Shown here one piece after another: positions 40,223 through 52,745 of a stretch of 64,000 nucleotides of DNA. The translations under genes and the position numbers were made by a program. Source of the stretch: Antedon mediterranea (lineage: Eukaryota > Echinodermata > Crinoidea > Comatulida > Antedonidae). Every line of letters starts with the position of its first letter. The first letter of the stretch is position 1. The notes below the pieces were generated by a model, which saw only the letters and a list, made by a program, of their open reading frames with translations, was not told where the DNA came from and did no database searches. Where the stretch lies: the NCBI RefSeq assembly GCF_964355755.1, contig NC_092671.1:14362501-14426500 (forward strand). Reading direction: 5' to 3'.

Positions 40223-41028
40223 ACACCACATATTGCACCGGTATAGTTCAGAGGCTTAGTAAATAACTTTAAATACCCATTTATTTATAAAGTAGAGAAG
40301 CTGCGTGTAATTAGTATTGTCTTGTAAAAGGTAAATCTCCGATACAAATATTAGTGTAAACCCACTACGGATCATCATCATCTTGTAATTTATCTCGAGG
40401 GTTTGAATTTGCTAAGCCTACATTGATATTATTTTAGCCTACCTTTTATATAAAAGGTTACCGTATCTGATAAGAAGCAACGGATTTCATTGCTTGTTGA
40501 AAACCCAACATCACTGCTGGTGCTGAATTTGATTATCTCTAAAATCTCTTGGATAAGTATGCTGATGATGCTCGCTTAAAAACAAAACAAAAGAAAAAAA
40601 ACACTAGTGAGGAATTTAGTATTTGTGTAGTGTTAGAGGAAGATTATAGTTCGCGTTGGTTTAAATATGTAATGTAAGGTCGTAAGTTTGCAACACTTCT
40701 ATCCAAGCTTTTTCTTTTTCTGGATATACAGCACCGACAATGGAAAGGGGATAATCCAACTTTTCCTGCATTTCTTAATAAATTATAAACTTCTTAATTC
40801 TGGTTAAATTGTTTGCCACCAACACTATCTTCCTCACTGTCATTTTCCTCTCAACTCAACAAGAAAAATAATTAGGCTATAGTTTATATTCAAAGCATCG
40901 TGTCCCACCCCTTTCCCAAAGTAAATGTTTCTCCTGTGTTTATACCCCTGTCTCAGCTCACTCCTTCTCCCCACTTTTAAATAGTCCAAAAACATTTACA
41001 TGACCTCTATGCTGGCAAGTTTCAATTG

Positions 41029-41049
41029 ATATATATATATATATATATT
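41029..41049 (+). repeat. (TA)n microsatellite
   Basis: About 10 TA units. Confidence 0.9.
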
Positions 41050-42002
41050 GGGTACCGGTATATTAATAAAAAGTAATTTCATATACAATCTAATCTCACT
41101 TTTTCTGACAATGCAAACTGTATTATATTGGGTAATATTAATAAAGAATAATTCCATATTATATTTTGACATATAAACTTCTCGCACCGTGAATTTGACT
41201 GTAATAAAAACACACAGGTATATTAAAAACAAATCCTTTAGACAGAAAATAAACATTTTTTTTTGTAATTAAAATACACAAACGCCATACTCTTTAGGCT
41301 ATGAGACGCCAAATAAGTCAAACCTTCTGAATAAAACACACTAAAGATCATTAGCCAACTATTAATAGAAATCATCGACTGTCGTACCAAATACCAAATA
41401 CCATTTTATGAGATACAAATAACAAAACCGGATGAAAAATTACGTAAGGACAATAGTTACAAGACAAAATAAAAAGTACAATTCTATTTTATTAATAATA
41501 TTAGAATATTAAAAACATTAAAAAAATATCAATCTTTCGAACACAGTGGAAAATATACGACTAAATTGAATAAAGTTGTAAACTTTACACAATTATTCAA
41601 AAGGCCTAAACTTTTAAAAATGATTCCCTTATAAGATGAAAAAATAAATAAAATAAAAATGTGTTACAATATAGTCTGAAGAAATAAAGTTCTAATAAAT
41701 AATTAGAAATAGAAGGAATAATAAGAAAACAATAACAAGCAAGTAAACAAGAAATATTTCTTACAGAAAACGCTGCTCAACATTTTAAAATTAGTCATTG
41801 TTCTTTCTTCAGATATATTATGATTAATTATTAAAAAGATGTCCTTTAATCGCAAAAATACATACAAATCATTAATTATGAATCACATGCCCATTTAAAA
41901 ATGGTCAATTTTGAACTTTACTCAACCTGTAGGCATGCAACTGAATACACTCTAGAGACGGTACAAGTGAGAAAATCCTTCCCAGTCAGTTGATTCGTGT
42001 CA

Positions 42003-42103
42003 ACCAATCAAAGGGCGAGAATCCAAAATCGTTCAACCGTGAGCCCTCATAGACTCTCTTTTCCCAGACGTTTTTTGGGTCAAGCAGATGGGATCTATAA
42101 ATT
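42003..42103 (+). promoter_or_regulatory. Candidate CCAAT/TATA promoter
   Basis: CAACCAATCAAAGG (CCAAT at 42004) lies about 90 bases upstream of TATAAATT (42096). No open frame follows. Weak. Confidence 0.25.
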
Positions 42104-42285
42104 ATAGTCGAGTTTACAAAGTCGCACAACTGTCGGCCTTAGATACTATAACTGCTGCTTGCTTTAGCTTCTGAATGAGTAGTCCTCATGGGGCTGGCTA
42201 GAGCAGCAGCGTGAAAATACTACTGAATACAACGTATTTGCAATACAGTATATTTAGCCGATTCTCGGTACTGTATCTTTATTGT

Positions 42286-42348
42286 CCAGTGATACAGACA
42301 TGTGATACACATGGGATTCAGTATTATGGAATTTGTCATGATACTAGG
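42286..42348 (-). mobile_element. Half element of the TATCATAGGAA MITE family
   Basis: Read on the minus strand: AGTATCATGACAAATTCCAT, then AATACTGAATCCCATGTG. This is one half only. Confidence 0.55.
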
Positions 42349-43184
42349 CAAACTTTGTCACTTTTCGGCTAAAACACATGCATTGTCGTATAATTTACAT
42401 GAATATAGAACAACAATCTGTTTCATGTTGCAATTTAATTGTAATTTTAGAAAATGAATTAAAATAAAATCCGATGAATACCTCGTTATATCAAACTTAA
42501 TCGATATATTTTGTAATGTTTCTGATGGATTAGGAATGTTTATGTCAATTAAGTAAATTAAATACTATGGGCATCAGTGACTGGATCTTAATGGATATAC
42601 TAAACTAAATTTAATTCTGCAATGTATATAGTATGATGATTGATAGAATTAATGTATTTTGTATTGTTTTAGTTTTAAAACATTCACAATAATGTTATGA
42701 ACATTAGTCTCATCGCCGACGGTTATATCAGGCACGTATAATAATAATTATTATACCTCCCTGGTTATATTTACAATGAATTACGTAATGACAATCTGTA
42801 TTTTTCCGTGTCATGTGCCTTTAAATGGAGTGTACTATAACAACTCGCATTAGTCGAAATGGTCATTAACAAACCACGCTACGATTAATTACCATACCTC
42901 CTTCAAGTTCACTTTTCGTTTTTGGATAACAGATCTACAAATGGGTACGGTTGACAAGCAATGATTAATTTAATATGCAGACGATAAAGGATCTTAAATC
43001 ATCTGCAAATGTACCATTATAACAGTGCACACAATTCAATTGATTATTAGTATGCATCATTTCACTTAATTCCTATATCTTTCAATAAGGGAAACCTCAT
43101 CTGTCATAAGAACTATACGATTCTTTTTCGTTTATACCTTGTATATAGACAGATTTCAAATTATCTTGTAGCAGAACTCCTCGA

Positions 43185-43304
43185 GCAGTCAGGGGAAATT
43201 GGCAAAAGGCTTCCTAATTTCTAGGAGTTTTATCAGATAATCTTGTTTTGACAAGTTTTGTAACAAAACCACAGTGCTGATTTTGCCATTTCCCCTGCTA
43301 ACTG
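43185..43304. repeat. Inverted repeat upstream of the LINE relic
   Basis: GCAGTCAGGGGAAATTGGCA at 43185 and TGCCATTTCCCCTG near 43283 pair with one gap; about 75 bases between. It might be a MITE inserted near the LINE relic. Confidence 0.5.
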
Positions 43305-43442
43305 CGAGAGGGAAACCTTCGGGAACCAACAGAGTATACTCCCTAGGGTGCCCTAGGGTCCCTTTAAAGGGTTGGCTGTAGAAGTTAAAACATACTTCCT
43401 CTCGTTCGTTACACAGTAAAGTGCCATCCTATGTGTGTCTCC

Positions 43443-43607
43443 ATGCCTCCAATGAATAGCAAGTGGGTTAAATCCCACAATAGAGATGCATGTGAAAGAG
43501 ACTTAAAGGCCCTGGACATCAATGTTAAAAAGGGAAAAAAGGCTGATGACCGAAAAGCATGGAAAGACTGTATTCAGACAGGACAGGTATCTGAAAAGAA
43601 AATCTAG
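43443..43607 (+). pseudogene. LINE ORF2 C-terminal relic
   Basis: A 54-codon frame with RDLKALDIN and DRKAWKDC, matching the pattern W...D-L-K-A-L...A-x-D-R-x-x-W found at the end of several LINE ORF2 proteins. No reverse-transcriptase core is visible upstream, where 43180-43310 instead holds an inverted repeat. The clade is not assigned. Confidence rests on the motif only. Confidence 0.5.
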
Positions 43608-44469
43608 ATCAGCCACTGCAACTCACACCGACTCACTGGATAACTGATGAAATTCTCTCAAATGTTGTTCCATAGTCAATTTTTATTGATGATGATGAGA
43701 AAAAAATAAAATTGCAATTGGTTTTAAATTTGTAATATAGCATGAACCAATCTAGTTAATGTATATTGAACCTTTCAAGGGGGTGTGGTAATAACATCAT
43801 GCTGTTTTTCATTCAAGCTTCTTCACTCCTATCGACCACATGGTTAAAGATGTGTTGTCCCTCAGAAAAAAATAATTATTAAAAATGTTTCTGTTGAATA
43901 TGCCATTTTAATTTACTTTGACCAACAATTTGAAAAAAAATTATTTACCTGAAAAAAACTGTAATTTAAAGCAAAAAATAGTCAAATTGGCTGCCAGCCA
44001 ACGGATTTTTTGTCATTTTATAAGTGAAAACATTATTTGTTAGGGTTTTTTTCTACGGAAGTGATTAACTTTATCAAAACTACAAAATACCCTATTCAAA
44101 GTGATTTAATTAATCTTCATTTTCATGTTTTTGACGTGAATTAATGCACCAACAAAAGTAGAAACATTATAAAGTGTACAGGAGTCTACACAATGCCTCC
44201 AGTTGATTGACAATGTGAAATCGGAATTAAGCAATACATCTAAAAAACTGATCGACTCAGTTACATGACTATTAATAGTAATGAAATGTGTATTATGTGA
44301 GGCGTATAAAATCCCGATGGATTTGAGAACTGCAACACTATATCACGAAACATCGACAACAGTCGTGTATTAAATAATAACAAAACAAACGTTTCGTTGG
44401 TACGGAGGCGAACACATTATACGTAAGGAAAATCGAATGTGCCCCTAACAGAATATCACCCTGAATTCC

Positions 44470-44613
44470 CTTTCCCTAATATAAGTCAAAGATACTCTCC
44501 AGGTGGAATGCGATGAGTAGCAGTAATTAGTACAGCCTGTTTAATTAAATTATATGTAATTTTACTTTCTATGGACCAGAGATTCCGAAATAAAAGAATG
44601 AATGAATGAATAC
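44470..44613 (+). mobile_element. Possible LINE 3' end with (GAAT)n tail
   Basis: TTCTATGGACC, then CCGAAATAAA, followed by four GAAT units (about 44595-44612), is the style of a retroposon 3' end with a simple-repeat tail. No coding remnant is seen upstream. Confidence 0.3.
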
Positions 44614-45130
44614 CACTTTCCTACTACCAAACCTTAATTACCAAATAACACAAGTTTTTAAACTCCATTTGAAATGACAATTGGTAGATTAGGAAACCCA
44701 TAACCTAGCATGCAACTGATGTTAATGCGTAGCAGTAATCTTCTCACCACGCTTCACCAGTTAATGGTGCAACATGTTTATTATCTAGAAATGTGTGTTT
44801 TCTAAAGTATGGTCATTAAGTATTGTAATATCGAGGGATTAGTGGCGATTTCGAAGGATTAATGTTACAAATCATGTCAATAACATGTAACGATATATTA
44901 ACATGGTTTTAATGGATAACAATAACAAGCGCAACCGACTAAATAAACAAACGAGCATTAGGCCTAATAAATGTAAGAAAAAGCGCATATACCGTAACAC
45001 GCATTTGGGGTTGTTGCCCAGATTCAATAAGGTGAATTTGACTAAAAAAACTAAAAAACTATTGTAGAGGAAACAAAACTTGTATAACTTGTCCGATCGT
45101 ATCGTATTACCATGGAAGAACGATTACAAC

Positions 45131-45401
45131 CAGGGGCGGACGCATGGGTGTCGCCTTAGTAGCCCGGTCAACACCCTTAATTTTTATACTAAATGTTTTT
45201 TTCTGCCACTAAATTGAAATTTAGATCCCATTTTATTGTATGCAATATCCATATAAAGTTATAGAAGTCCAAGGCTGTAAGAGAATATTTGTAAATTGAC
45301 AGACTGCATCGTACAATTTAACCACCAGAGTCACCGGTTAGAATTTACTGTATCTGGACTCTTCGGGCAATCCGATTCAAATAGTCCTGCGCCGCCCCTA
45401 G
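45131..45401. mobile_element. Possible hAT-like MITE with AGGGGCGG ends
   Basis: Left end CAGGGGCGGACGCA and right end TGCGCCGCCCCTAG are imperfect inverted repeats about 270 bp apart. No 8-bp target duplication is visible, so limits are provisional. It lies directly beside the 819-bp hAT-like element. Confidence 0.35.
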
Positions 45402-45429
45402 TATAAGTACTATTATTATTAGCAGTACC

Positions 45430-46248
45430 CAGAGCCATATATATAAAGAGTTACGACATTGGATTATAGTCACGTGATATGCAGATCAATTTGTGTCAAA
45501 CTTGTCTCCGTTAATGCATGTAAAGTATAGGAGCAAGAAAATACTTTAAACTTGTTCTTATATTTTAAAAAATGTAATTGCACATTTTACGGTGAAATAT
45601 CGATGTGCACAGCGTACAGAAGTACTTGCGGCAAAGAATATTGCGCGCGCGTGCGCTAGTACATTATAACGTTCAATTGATTGATTTTGGAACGAAACAT
45701 CCCCCATAACTACGTCCTATTTAATAACAATTATGTAATATTTTCAATTCATAATGCATTCTTTGATGGCTAAAGAAAATAATAAAGTGTCGTGGATATA
45801 TTTGGTAATATATTGAATAGGGTATGAACAATATTAAAATATTAAAGGCAAATTATTACAAATGAAATGATGAACGAGTCTCTGAAAGTTTGTGTCAAAA
45901 ACACACAGAGAGCCATATACTGTATAAAAAAAGGGGTAAATTTGTGTGTTTTGTATTGGTTCATGCTTTGATGTATTCTGAATTGCATGGAGGCCCTAGC
46001 ATTTATTCTTTTGTTATTATAGACACAATATATATATGTTACCAAATTAATACCATTAATACAATTAATTACTAAAATAAAAACGGAATCTAAGCGTTAT
46101 TTCATAGACAAAAAATTCTAAAAATAATGCATGAACTATAGAAAAACGCTATACAAAATAGACGCGCGCGCCCTCAGCGTGCGAATTCTTTGACACAAAA
46201 ATGGCTTCTAATTTTCAATGTCGTAACTCTTTATATATTATGGCTCTG
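45430..46248. mobile_element. Non-autonomous hAT-like DNA transposon (819 bp)
   Basis: Terminal inverted repeats of about 33 bp begin CAGAGCCATA and continue AAAGAGTTACGACATTG; the two arms differ by a one-base indel. The element is flanked by a perfect 8-bp direct repeat GCAGTACC (45422-45429 and 46249-46256). An 8-bp target duplication and ends starting CAGAG are typical of the hAT superfamily. The interior has only short frames (up to 67 codons) with no hAT transposase motif, so it would rely on a transposase made elsewhere. GC-rich GCGCGC patches lie near both ends. Confidence 0.8.
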
Positions 46249-46781
46249 GCAGTACCAAAACCATAGCGCCCTCTTTATCGACACCCTGGAACGCAACAAG
46301 TTGATGTTGTGTTGTTGGAAGAAATATGTAGATGTATTCTGACATTTTTTTTATGTACATCGTTAGCCATTGTATGTATTAAAATGTATAGCCTACTTTA
46401 TTTATGCACTATCCATCACCATGCAATTTCCTAAAAATGTAATTAAGTTATACATTATTATTGATTCAATTAACGTTCAAAGTGCTGTTTCTACACGTAT
46501 TCTCTTTAAACATATAGAACTACATACACTTATTTATTTTGAAGAACTTCATTCTTTATAAAGACAGCATATTCTAATTAAATTATTTTACGGATGTCGT
46601 TCATTGCCGTTTTAGTTGACGCGCATTCATTTGTACGGCTAATTAACTGGCTAAGGCATTATACGTTTTATTGGTCTTCTTGTAAAATCAATATGCTTCA
46701 TTGAAAGCAGGAAATTAGCCAACACCAATCATACAGGTAAATGTGAACGTAGATTACATGCCATAAGGTATTAGGGTTTGT

Positions 46782-47090
46782 GTGTCACTAAGGTTAATAG
46801 ATAAACCCTTCAAACTGTGTCACGGAATGAAAATGGGCAAATACATCGTTCAATTTTCAATTTGTGACCAAGAGTGTTCATGTTATAACTGCCAAAAAGG
46901 CTCAAGGATAGCAATATCGATTCAAATAATGAATGGAACTAATATAGATAGCATGATTGTGCCTTCGTGGTCGTCCAATCCGGGGAGGTACCGTAGTTTA
47001 AGTGATACTTACTATGCCTACGAAATGACAAAACTAATATATAACAATATGACTAAACTGGTTGAATCTCTGTCTACACTATCAAACTAG
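46782..47090 (+). CDS. Unrecognised 102-codon open frame, probably chance
   Basis: Contains a Cys cluster (CDQECSCYNCQKG) but no known domain. Its last codons run into the end of a dispersed repeat (47066-47170), which supplies the stop. That overlap and the lack of any family match make coding unlikely. Confidence 0.12.
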   Translation: MSLRLIDKPFKLCHGMKMGKYIVQFSICDQECSCYNCQKGSRIAISIQIMNGTNIDSMIVPSWSSNPGRYRSLSDTYYAYEMTKLIYNNMTKLVESLSTLSN

Positions 47091-47170
47091 TTTGACAAAA
47101 AAGTGTTATGTGTCCAAATGGTAGTGATGTGCCAAAATATGGCAGTGATATGACATCATCGTGTCTCGCA
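47066..47170 (-). mobile_element. Dispersed HINE/MITE-like element, copy 2 (truncated)
   Basis: Reverse orientation. It has the end TGTCTACACTATCAAACT, the palindrome TCAAACTAGTTTGA and two copies of the internal 21-base motif. The far end is missing. Confidence 0.6.
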
Positions 47171-48405
47171 AAAAAAACATAATTGGAAGGGAGGCCATGG
47201 TGATAAAAACAAATTTGAATATGGATTTAATGTCATTAAATTAATCCGATAACAGGTGGTTTAATAAAGTGTAATATTGTTTATAGTAATAATTTTCATC
47301 ATCCAATTAATGCTTACCAGTCTGTTCATTTTGATAGGATTAAAATTCCCATTAAATAACATAATGTTATTGTACTATATACTCGAGAAGGAAGTGTGCA
47401 ACCAATTTGGGTAATCCGACCTAAATACGTCCTTTGATTTCCAATGAATAATAGCATTACTAGAACACAGTTGTGAATGATGTAGGTAACTAACAAAGAA
47501 TATTAAAATGTGCTTCTAAAGAAAAACAATGTTTTATAATACAATATGTCTAGTTCATATTTCTGAGTGTTTTTCAAAGTGCATGTAGCGGCATCTGTTT
47601 TATCAACAGAGAACGCTTAATTTACGGTAACTAAAATGTTATTATTACACTAATAAGCCTTCATCCAATAGTGCCATTATAGCCTACGTTATGATATCAA
47701 GGACAAATAATAATAAAATCATTTCGAATGTAAGTCCCCTCGCGGACGAGTCATTTATGTGTATTACTTTATTTATTTACGTCAACATTTGCCGTTTATC
47801 ATCTGCTATTTAAGTGTCAAATTAAATGGATTCACAGACTGTCACGTAATGTTTTCGTTCCCCATAGCTATACACACTTTATCGTGTCGTCGCCAATAGT
47901 GTTTAACTCCAAGTAATGTATAGTGAATGCCTCCATATCATTCAAATAATGTATACGGTAATCAATGTTTGGATAGCTTCTTAGCGATGGCATGGCGGGG
48001 CGCGCGCAATGACAAGCGCTGGGAAGAGGTGTTGGGAAATAAAACTTTATCATTATTCAAGTTGAAAAGACCAAAAGATCAACGTGATAATTCATCACAC
48101 ATGTCTAAAAGAAAAGAGGCAGGAGATTTGTATATGCATATACATTATTATTATTTAGAATGAAAATAATCGTCAATATACTTTGAGGAAAGGAAACCAG
48201 TTCAAACCACACAAGTTCAAGACAAATATCAAGCTTAAAACATTCTGTTATGTAAAATTATTACTTTTCAATATGCCATTATTATACCGACACTAACGTA
48301 TAGTTAGCTGATACAATATTGTTGATGATATGAGACTGTGTTACAAATATAATACAATATTGTGTGTGTAAATGTGGATGGGCGGCGATTATTATTCTAA
48401 GTAAT

Positions 48406-48451
48406 GGTTTATTTGAGAGGTGTTGTGGGCGTTTATTCAAATAAATACCAT
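48406..48451 (-). repeat. Short relative of the TTTATTCGAATAAA repeat
   Basis: On the minus strand GTATTTATTTGAATAAACGC followed by CCACAACACCTC matches the first half of the 25.6-kb repeat. Confidence 0.5.
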
Positions 48452-48564
48452 CCTAATTGGTATAAAGTATACATTATTTAGTTGAAACATCTTTTGAAAC
48501 TAACTTCCGCGACACAGTGGGCCGTTTCGGCCTAGGGAGGAAGACGTTTTAGACGGCTTGCAAC

Positions 48565-48738
48565 ATGGGGAGAGGTATCGCAGGTCCTAACGGGACACAG
48601 AAAGCCCAAGTTATTCCTGCCAGCTTCCTCAACAACTCGGCTATCGGGGTTTACTCGATTTCAAACAAAAGGTCTTATCATCAGTTCTCCCGATGTAATT
48701 GTACTATTACCCACCTCGCACGCGCGGTCCAAAAATAA
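48565..48738 (+). CDS. Small 57-codon open frame in a GC-richer island
   Basis: Begins MGRGIAGPNGTQKAQ and ends LARAVQK. It sits in an island (about 48505-48850) much richer in G, C and CpG than the surrounding DNA, and its codons are far less AT-biased than random frames in this window. No homologue is recognised. It could be a first exon or short protein, or an island from a mobile element. Neither neighbours nor splice sites settle it. Confidence 0.25.
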   Translation: MGRGIAGPNGTQKAQVIPASFLNNSAIGVYSISNKRSYHQFSRCNCTITHLARAVQK

Positions 48739-49267
48739 ACAAAAACCTAAATTGGCTATCGCCACCAACGGCTACCTTAATTGAAACCAGAAGTTGCAAG
48801 GTGAACCCGGAAATTACTTACACCGCGTACGGTTGAAAATCTACCGTCAGAAATCAGAAATTTTGTTTTAAAAAACCCTTTATAATATCTTCCTAAGATA
48901 GCAATATGGAACAATATCGTAACAGTGAAAACTAATGTTATCAAATCTACGTTTCGCGGTACATCTGAGATAGATAAGGTAGGTATCCAAGGCGGAGATT
49001 TGTCCCGAAGTTGTGCTCGTCTATGTCAGAATTAAGCATAATTCATAAATAGATTGTAGGATTATGATAATGTATACCAATGACAACCATTATAGACCGG
49101 TTGTAGGGCTTACTCATGGTAATAAAGAATTAAGTCACCGAAAGACGAGCAACCAAGAAAATAACTTGGCATTAGGATAGTTTCAAATAGGAGTTCAATC
49201 GTAGTTTACGAATGATATAAGAGCTTGTGATCATGCGTAAAAAATCCATTGTTTATATTGTTGTTAT

Positions 49268-49310
49268 ACCATGGACCTACAAATCAGTAATTGATAGGTC
49301 CATGGTTATA
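49268..49310. repeat. Perfect mini-hairpin ACCATGGACCT
   Basis: ACCATGGACCT and AGGTCCATGGT around a 17-base loop. Confidence 0.85.
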
Positions 49311-52300
49311 CTGTATCAACGAATTAGTGACAAAACGACAGTCATACAGAAATATAGCGCGCCTTCGTATCTGGCCGGTTTTACAAACCAAACTGTTTTC
49401 TTACCCTGCGACCAAAACAACCATTTACAGTTATCATACCAGGGACGAGCGAATTATTTCCTATCACTAACTGTAATATCTACACACGACTATCCGTTGA
49501 TATAATAAACACAACAATATTATCAGTATATATAAATGATTCCTGGCTATAATCATAAACCAAAGTCCCAAGATACAACAACAGATGCGGTATTAACTCC
49601 ATAGCACTTACCAAAATGACTTTGATTGCCTACAGTCTACAATGAAACAATTAGAAATGGATTTAATTTCAGTCGTTGATACAAACAGATTAATAACATA
49701 ATACTGAAGATTTTGTAGATGACTTTTTACACACATATCCTGGTAAGAGAACCATTGGATAAAAGTCAATGGCGCCATATTAAACCATTCTTTAAGATCA
49801 TGTTTTGGGAAGGTATCAGACAATAATAACAACAACATACCTGTATGTTCACTATCATATCCTGATTTTCACCTTTGATTATGGGAAGGAAATACATGTC
49901 TGAAAACAAACGCATATCAATAATAATCGTTATGATCAGTATACTCATCAATATATTAATATTAATCAATGTTAACATATCAACTTCAACATTTTACTTT
50001 TCTCAGTCAATATTGATACCATCAATATATTGCTTAAAGGTTTGCATGGCGAGTAAAGTATAAGATTTGAATAACAAGGAATAGGAAATAATCTATAGTA
50101 CGTTGTTTCCTTTTGGAATACACTTTGTAGCGTAAACCTCAATTTAAATCAACAGTAATCAACATCAAATCCCGTATTAATAAAACAAAAATATAAATAT
50201 CCACATAATTTATTTCAACACTAACTTGTTGTTGTATTTTACTGGATATTTTCGTCATAATTAAATAAAAAAATGCTGTTAATTCTCCTCAACACAATTC
50301 TATTTTGCGATGACGTCAAAATGGAGGCACTATTCGTATAAGTTAAGTTTGCTTTGGCATTGTTCAGTCGCCGGACAAAATTTGATCGCTGACGACTTTG
50401 CACTTGAAACTGTTTAGGTGTAGGATCGAACAAAATCGAAATTGATTTTACCGAGATACGACGACTTGGGACACACGAAGTAATGCATAATTTACAAAAT
50501 ATTAGGTTTCATGTCGTTGGAGTTCCATTCCAGTACATTCTTCTAAATTATTGTTAATTTTCAACATGTTGATACTGTTGCATCCATTACATATCGATAT
50601 TAGTTTTTAAGTCGCATTATACATGTTTTATTATCATCTTTTAAGTAAGTGAAAATGTCTTAAACATCCTGGAATCTGACCTGTCGGCGGTCATAATAAT
50701 AGTAATTTGTTAGATTTATGTAAAGTTGGTTAATTACTGTTCATTCATTCATTCATTTGATCAAAATCACATAAAACAAGTAAAAAGGTTCATGAATAAA
50801 AATAGTATAAAAAACAACATATAAAACAATGATAAAAATATTTTAAAACATCTAAAACAGTATAAAAAAAAAGTTTTAAATATTTTTTCAATATTTAAAA
50901 ACCATTAACAAATCTTAAAGGAGATAAAAAGGGTGAGATCAGGATCGTCCAAGAAAACCAATAACTCATGCTTATTACTGTTTTCAGTGATAATATTTAT
51001 TAAATTAGAAAATTATTCATGTTAAACTTTGCTTTTTGTCACAATAAAAGTAATGACCCATGTTTATAACGTATCATTTTGATACTTTGCCTATGTAATT
51101 TTAATGAAGAGATATTTGTCAGTCATGTTAAACATTTATTATTTTTTTTATTTTTTTAATTTTTTTTTTATTTCATCATAATTATAATACTATTACAAAG
51201 GAAAGCATACTCAAATAAGAGTCATGTTAAAAATGTTAACACACGTTTAAAATGCATGGACGGGTTAGTGAATATCACCATAAAGACAATTTATAGAGTC
51301 GAGAAGGCACTCCATAGTTCCGGTGGTAGAAAAAGTATTTTAAAATAATAAAGACTTAAATCTGGAGCTTAAGTGTACACTTCTGGCTCGTGTACACAAC
51401 TAACAGACGTCGTTCGTATCACTTAAAAGTCAAGTAAAGCCAATAAAAACTGACTTACAGTCAACGAATTGCGAATGTTGGACATACACAGCGTTAAACA
51501 TAAATGTCAATATGATTTTAAACACCTAGTTTTAAGTTGATTGGGTTTAGGTGGAATCTTATAGCCACTTCATTGAGGAATAACTGTGTATATCCTGTGC
51601 TGTGGACATTTAAAAATTGAATTATATGAAAACACCAACAACCAGCATGTATTAATATTTTCGTGGCAAAATAAAATGGATCTTTTCTCAAAATTCCAAA
51701 ACCTTCATTCACAACTCACGCACGTTCCAGTGTTGCTTTCTTTTCCTTTTTATTTCTTCTGTTATTTATTTCGTTATTTTCCTTAATTGTAAATTCTTAG
51801 AACCTTTTCGTATTGTTAACCCCACGCGTATCATAAAATCTGATATAAAAGGAATCTAAAATTCTTCTTACCAATTCATGTAATATATTCTTAGAAGTAA
51901 CATTACAGATAGATAAATGATGATGATTTTTCATTTTATGTCTTTTTTTTATGATTACATTTCGTCTGTGGGAATGAGATTGACCCACGGTTTAATAGAT
52001 TTTATGATGAGTTTTGGTGGTAAAGCCTGTATTAAACCCAATGCGTAACCCAAGTTATAAATCTCTAACACCATTATTATAACATTCTCATTCTATAGCG
52101 TTTGGGGATAATAACCGTAATTTTGAAATCTACACCATAAATGGATAGGATTTAAAATTAAAATATAATATTCATAAATTGAATTCTACACATGCAAGCA
52201 AAAACAACAAATCTAAACATTTGTATGAACTCAAATGCAGTACTTCCATTTTGGCAATTATATATCTACATCCTCGTGTGAAATTCGGGGGCTAAACATT

Positions 52301-52520
52301 TATTATTTTATTAATATATATTTACTATGAATATTTGATTATTTTCATAATGATAATACAATGAGTTGAATTGAATAAAAGAAAGCGAATGAATTCAATA
52401 AATGTATTTTATCCGGTCCTTGTCTGGTACATGCATGCTCTTCCTGACATTGTATTTTTGTTTGAGGGCGTATCAGTCGATTGAAGTGGATGTTAACAAG
52501 GTTACCAAAACGTAGTTATT
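49311..52520. other. Gene-free stretch
   Basis: A CRE-type TGACGTCA near 50311 next to AAAATGGAGGC, a T-rich run at 51139-51172 and (ATTC)n near 50742. No coding region is supported. Confidence 0.5.
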
Positions 52521-52745
52521 ATAGTTTGAGTTTAAATGTGATGTGCCCATATATGGACATGATGATGATCACATCACTACCATATTTGGGCTTATCACTA
52601 CCATATTTGGGCTTATCACTACCATATTTGGGCTTATCACTACCATATTTGGGCTTATCACTACCATATTTGGGCTTATCACTACCATATTTGGGCACAT
52701 CACACTTTTTGTGTGTCAAACTTTATAGTTTGATAGTGTAGACAT
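52521..52745 (+). mobile_element. Dispersed HINE/MITE-like element, copy 3 with expanded minisatellite
   Basis: Right end GTTTGATAGTGTAGACA with hairpin TCAAACT/AGTTTGA, as in copies 1 and 2, but the internal motif is expanded to six near-perfect tandem copies. The left end is less clear. Confidence 0.6.
52573..52698 (+). repeat. 21-bp minisatellite, six copies
   Basis: Unit ATCACTACCATATTTGGGCT(T), exact period 21 (starts 52573, 52594, 52615, 52636, 52657, 52678); the last unit ends GGGCAC. Because 21 is a multiple of three, repetitive frames stay open on both strands; they are not genes. Confidence 0.95.

Larger units (their letters stand above)
38356..42002. other. Gene-free stretch after the satellite
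   Basis: Contains a decayed satellite fragment (38670-38715), the hairpin at 40.2 kb and a (TA)n run. No exon is recognised. Confidence 0.5.

Noticed and set aside
47927-48163. 78-codon polar plus-strand frame
   Set aside because: Codon use somewhat protein-like, but no domain, no promoter and an antisense frame of similar length.
52481-52741. Frames with SLPYLGL or KYGSDKP repeats
   Set aside because: Generated by the 21-base minisatellite.
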